This document shows, piece by piece, positions 4,479 through 6,655 of a stretch of DNA of 6,655 bases. Under the pieces are notes generated by a model, which saw only the letters and a list, made by a program, of their open reading frames with translations, did no database searches and was not told the origin of the DNA. The position numbers and the translations under genes are program-made. The stretch spans positions 1 to 6,655 of the forward strand of contig DUTZ01000021.1 of the NCBI GenBank assembly GCA_012841845.1, given 5' to 3'. The stretch's first letter is position 1. Each line of letters starts with the position of its first letter. This DNA comes from Actinomycetales bacterium. Its GTDB lineage: Bacteria > Actinomycetota > Actinomycetes > Mycobacteriales > Mycobacteriaceae.

Positions 4479-5675
4479 TCAACCCATGATTCGGGCGAGG
4501 AACGCGGTGGCGTCCGGCGTGGCGGCGTACACCGTTCCACTGTGGTCCTGATCCGGATAGACGCGCAGCTCGAGCGGCTGTCGGTGGGCCGCCATCTCGG
4601 CGGCCAGCGAGAGGGCCGACGGGGCCGGGACGTCCAGGTCGAGCAGGCCCTGGCCGAGGAACACCGGCCGGTCGTAGCCCACCGCCGGCGTCCCCATGTA
4701 GCGGTGCAGGAGCCCGTACACGTCGGGGACGTCCTTGAGCGGCCGCGCGAGCGCCTGCGAGATCTGGAAGTCGCCCACGGCCTCGCGCATGTCCCGGTAG
4801 CAGAGGTGCTCCGCGGCGTCGACGAGCTCGCGTCCGCGCGGCGTGAGCAGGTCGTCGATCCGGTGCTCGGCGTGCTGCTCGCGGAACCCGGCGAGGATGT
4901 ACAGCGCGTAGAGGTTGAGCCCGGTGGGCAGCGACACGGGCGGGAATCCGGGCCCGGCCCACTGGAAGAGGTGCTCGATGTTGGCCGGGGCTCCGGTGGC
5001 CACGACACCGCGGTAGTCCAGACCCGCCGGCGCGCCGAGGGCGGTGGCGCGCACGGCCGTCGACAGCGCCGCGCCCGCCCCCTGTGACTGCCCGACGAGC
5101 GCCCACCGCTCGGCGAGCGGCAGCCCCTCCGCGCGGGCGGCCACCACGGCATCGACCACGCCCCGCGCCGCCGCCTCGCCGTTGAGGTAACTGTGCAGCC
5201 CCGGCGTGCCGAGCCCCGCGTAGTCGGACGCCACCACCGCGTACCCCTCGCGGAGCCAGTGGCCCAGGTACTCGGCGTCCCGATCGGAGCGGGGCTGTGT
5301 GGAGGGCGCGCAGTCGTCGCCGAGCCCCACCGTCCCGTGCGCCCACGCCACCACCGGCCAGCCGCCCGGCGGGGGAGTGCCGTGCGGGAGGAACACGGCC
5401 GACGTCGTGATAGCCGGCTTTCCGTGCTGGTCGATCGATCCATACACCTGTCGCACCGCGTGTCCGGCGTCCGGCAGCGAGAGCCGCGGATCCAGCGGCA
5501 CCGTTCCCGCCGGGGCGCCCGGCGCCGGGATCGGCCGGTCCCACGTCCTGGTGTCGAGGCCCGACCAGATCGGTGCCGGACCGGCGGCCGCGGTGGCGGG
5601 GACGAGGACCGCCGGCGTGGCGGTGAGGGCGAGGGAGGTGACGACGGCGAGGGCCGACCGGACGAGCGGCTTCAT
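4479..5675 (-). CDS. Secreted LIP-family lipase/esterase
   Basis: The 398-residue protein starts with a Sec signal peptide: MKPLVR, then a hydrophobic stretch to about residue 25 and a cleavage site near ATAAAG (about 27-32). The mature part is an alpha/beta hydrolase resembling the actinobacterial LIP family (related to Candida antarctica lipase A). It has oxyanion motif WAHGTVG (111-117), nucleophile elbow GQSQGAG (Ser197), GLLDLDVP with the probable acid Asp346, and DQDHSGT with His378. Cys122 and Cys292 could form a disulfide, as expected outside the cell. It probably hydrolyses acylglycerols or other esters and releases fatty acids; the true substrate is unknown. The ATG at 5675 is chosen for the signal peptide. 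The frame is open upstream to 5999, but that part overlaps the crotonase gene and reads as non-coding. There is no Shine-Dalgarno; TATCCT (5682-5687) ends 6 nt before the ATG, so the mRNA is probably leaderless. Confidence 0.88.
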   Translation of the reverse strand: MKPLVRSALAVVTSLALTATPAVLVPATAAAGPAPIWSGLDTRTWDRPIPAPGAPAGTVPLDPRLSLPDAGHAVRQVYGSIDQHGKPAITTSAVFLPHGTPPPGGWPVVAWAHGTVGLGDDCAPSTQPRSDRDAEYLGHWLREGYAVVASDYAGLGTPGLHSYLNGEAAARGVVDAVVAARAEGLPLAERWALVGQSQGAGAALSTAVRATALGAPAGLDYRGVVATGAPANIEHLFQWAGPGFPPVSLPTGLNLYALYILAGFREQHAEHRIDDLLTPRGRELVDAAEHLCYRDMREAVGDFQISQALARPLKDVPDVYGLLHRYMGTPAVGYDRPVFLGQGLLDLDVPAPSALSLAAEMAAHRQPLELRVYPDQDHSGTVYAATPDATAFLARIMG

Positions 5676-5681
5676 GGCCGG

Positions 5682-5687
5682 AGGATA
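5682..5687 (-). promoter_or_regulatory. Putative -10 hexamer TATCCT of the lipase gene, leaderless layout
   Basis: TATCCT on the minus strand matches TANNNT and ends 6 nt before the ATG at 5675, so the transcript would start on the A of ATG. The bases just before the ATG are pyrimidine-rich, the opposite of a Shine-Dalgarno. No -35 consensus is visible at 17-18 bp. Confidence 0.55.
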
Positions 5688-5731
5688 GCCCCGCCGACAC
5701 ACGCCCGGCTCCGGTTTGCCCAACGCGCAGA

Positions 5732-5803
5732 ATGCACAACATCCCGGTGTGCACAACGCCAGCCGGGCATCGGTCGAGTGCACCCCGACGAGATGTTGTG
5801 CAT
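5732..5803. repeat. 12-bp inverted repeat with a third internal motif copy
   Basis: ATGCACAACATC (5732-5743) is repeated in perfect inverted form as GATGTTGTGCAT (5792-5803), with 48 bp between. A third copy of the core TGCACAAC lies at 5750-5757, direct to the first arm, and contains the palindrome TGTGCACA (5748-5755). The cluster lies upstream of the lipase -10 and downstream of the echA12-type stop. It looks like a multi-site operator, although the arms could also pair in RNA as a long-loop stem. Confidence 0.6.
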
Positions 5804-5806
5804 ACC

Positions 5807-5846
5807 GGCGGTCGCCCGCCCGCGGATGGCGGCCAGGCGCCCCGCC
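5807..5846 (-). terminator. Two small GC stems after the crotonase gene, doubtful terminator
   Basis: GGCGG/CCGCC stems occur at 5828-5832 with 5842-5846 and at 5807-5811 with 5816-5820, directly after the crotonase stop on the minus strand. Each is 5 bp and neither is followed by a T-run. They may end transcription weakly or be a result of high GC. Confidence 0.2.
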
Positions 5847-5848
5847 GT

Positions 5849-6655
5849 CTACACCGTGTCCGTGAACCGCGCGGGGCGGCCCTCCTTGCGTGCGGCGATC
5901 GCCTCGTCGAAGTTGTTGGTGAGTAGACGGACGTAGAGCTGGCCGATGCCCTCGGTCTGCATGTGCGCCTCCAGCGACGAGGCGGCCATCCCCGACCACA
6001 GCGTCCGCTTGGTCAGCTCGATCCCGGGTTGCGAGTAGCCGGCGATGGTCTGCCCGATCTCGATCGCGCGTCGGACCACCGGGCGGGCGAGTGCGGCGGT
6101 GTCGGTGTCCTCGTCGTCGTCATGATGCGCCGCGACCTCCGACACCAGGCCGGCCTCGCGGGCCTCCGCGGCCTCCATGTCGCGGCCGGTGAACATGAGG
6201 TCCGCGGCGCGGGTCGAGCCGACCGCGCGGGGGAGGAGGTAGCTCAGGCCCAGCTCGGACGCGGTAAGGCCGTTGTTGATGCCGGCGGCGCGGAAGTAGG
6301 CGTTCGGCGAGCAGATGCGCAGGTCGCAGGCCAGGGCCAGGCAGAGGCCGCCGCCGATCGCGGCGCCGTTGACCGCCGCTATCACCGGCTGGTGCAGCTT
6401 GCGCAGGGTCAGGACGACGTCGTCCATGAGCTCCATGGTGCGCAGCCCGTATGTCGGCCGCGTGACGCCCTCCACGCCCGGCGGCTTTCCCACCGACTTC
6501 TGGTCGGCGCCCGAGCAGAAGCCCGCGCCGGCGCCGGTGAGCACGATCGCGCGGACCTCGTTGGAGTAGCCGACCTCCTCGAGGGTCCGGCGCAGCGGCA
6601 CCATCATGTCGAACGCCATGGAGTTCATGCGCTCGGGGCGGTTCAGCGTGACCAC
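5849..6655 (-). CDS. echA12: Enoyl-CoA hydratase/isomerase family protein, EchA12-like (partial)
   Basis: The visible 268 residues lack the N-terminus, which lies past the window edge; the first residues, VVTLNRPERMN, are the usual first strand of crotonases. The family oxyanion motifs are present: GFCSGAD (45-51) and NGAAIGGG (96-103). The stretches RPERMNSMAFDMMVPL, AAVNGAAIGGGLCLALA, FRAAGINNGLTASELGLSYL and PGIELTKRTLWSG closely match what I recall of Mycobacterium tuberculosis EchA12 (Rv1472). Crotonases hydrate or isomerise enoyl-CoA thioesters in fatty-acid or sterol side-chain breakdown; the substrate of EchA12 is not established. The two hydratase glutamates are not both conserved: the first position falls in AAGINNG and the second appears as Asp152 (ADLMFTG), while Glu134 in ASELG is near a residue used by dienoyl-CoA isomerases. 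An acidic insertion, HHDDDEDTD (177-185), is absent from the EchA12 I recall. The lipase gene follows after 173 bp. Confidence 0.85.
   Translation of the reverse strand: MVTLNRPERMNSMAFDMMVPLRRTLEEVGYSNEVRAIVLTGAGAGFCSGADQKSVGKPPGVEGVTRPTYGLRTMELMDDVVLTLRKLHQPVIAAVNGAAIGGGLCLALACDLRICSPNAYFRAAGINNGLTASELGLSYLLPRAVGSTRAADLMFTGRDMEAAEAREAGLVSEVAAHHDDDEDTDTAALARPVVRRAIEIGQTIAGYSQPGIELTKRTLWSGMAASSLEAHMQTEGIGQLYVRLLTNNFDEAIAARKEGRPARFTDTV

Noticed and set aside
3100..4551. A 483-codon plus-strand open frame
   Set aside because: It overlaps DUF2243 and ctaG in another frame and reads as Arg/Pro/Gly-rich sequence.
4441..5754. A 437-codon minus-strand open frame across the lipase gene
   Set aside because: It is out of frame with the lipase, whose signal peptide and catalytic motifs are in the other frame.
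5676..5999. Upstream extension of the lipase frame
   Set aside because: It overlaps the end of the crotonase gene in another frame and has no coding character. The signal peptide starts at 5675.
1..6655. Mobile elements, CRISPR arrays, defence genes, tRNA or rRNA
   Set aside because: I found no transposase or integrase motifs, no regularly spaced repeats and no tRNA-like cloverleaf. All large genes are accounted for by metabolic and membrane families.

Overview
The window is very GC-rich, with GC-ending codons, GTG and ATG starts, and protein families typical of mycolic-acid actinobacteria (Mycobacteriales). The relevant families are an EchA12-type crotonase, a LIP-family secreted lipase, an HsaD-type meta-cleavage hydrolase with KstR-like operators, and a DUF2243/CtaG membrane pair. 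A Dietzia, Gordonia or Rhodococcus type of host fits, but the genus cannot be fixed from sequence reading alone. I see no mobile element, CRISPR array, rRNA or tRNA.

Layout from left to right. (1) The left edge (1-77, minus) holds the first codons of a signal-peptide or membrane-anchored protein that runs off the window. (2) 78-422 has no large gene. It carries an AT-rich promoter patch for the left gene, and then a probable leaderless 23-codon open frame (240-311) and GC-rich hairpins ahead of a class I methyltransferase-like gene (423-1157, plus). (3) That gene converges on, and overlaps by 29 bp, a DUF4261 gene (1129-2010, minus), which lies 21 nt behind an hsaD-like hydrolase gene (2032-2901, minus). 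(4) A 121-bp divergent region with a near-perfect KstR-type operator separates hsaD from a plus-strand pair: a DUF2243 four-helix membrane protein (3023-3526) and a CtaG-family cytochrome oxidase assembly protein (3533-4417). (5) The 3' end of ctaG carries a 12-bp hairpin and a second KstR-like operator with its own minus-strand -10-like hexamer. It faces a secreted LIP-family lipase/esterase (4479-5675, minus). (6) A 173-bp spacer with three copies of an 8-mer motif separates the lipase from the 3' part of an echA12-type enoyl-CoA hydratase (5849-6655, minus), which continues past the right edge.

Taken together, the minus-strand genes look like lipid and steroid catabolism: a secreted lipase/esterase, a crotonase and a steroid-ring meta-cleavage product hydrolase. 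The plus-strand pair is probably respiratory or metal-related membrane biology. No classical unknown 'system' (defence, biosynthetic cluster or mobile island) is visible. The most interesting signals are regulatory. Two KstR-like operators bracket the DUF2243-ctaG pair, and each carries a TANNNT hexamer at the same offset. Genes lacking a Shine-Dalgarno sequence instead have a TANNNT hexamer 6-7 nt before the start codon, which implies leaderless mRNAs. A leaderless upstream ORF precedes the methyltransferase, and the lipase promoter region carries a repeated GTTGTGCA motif.
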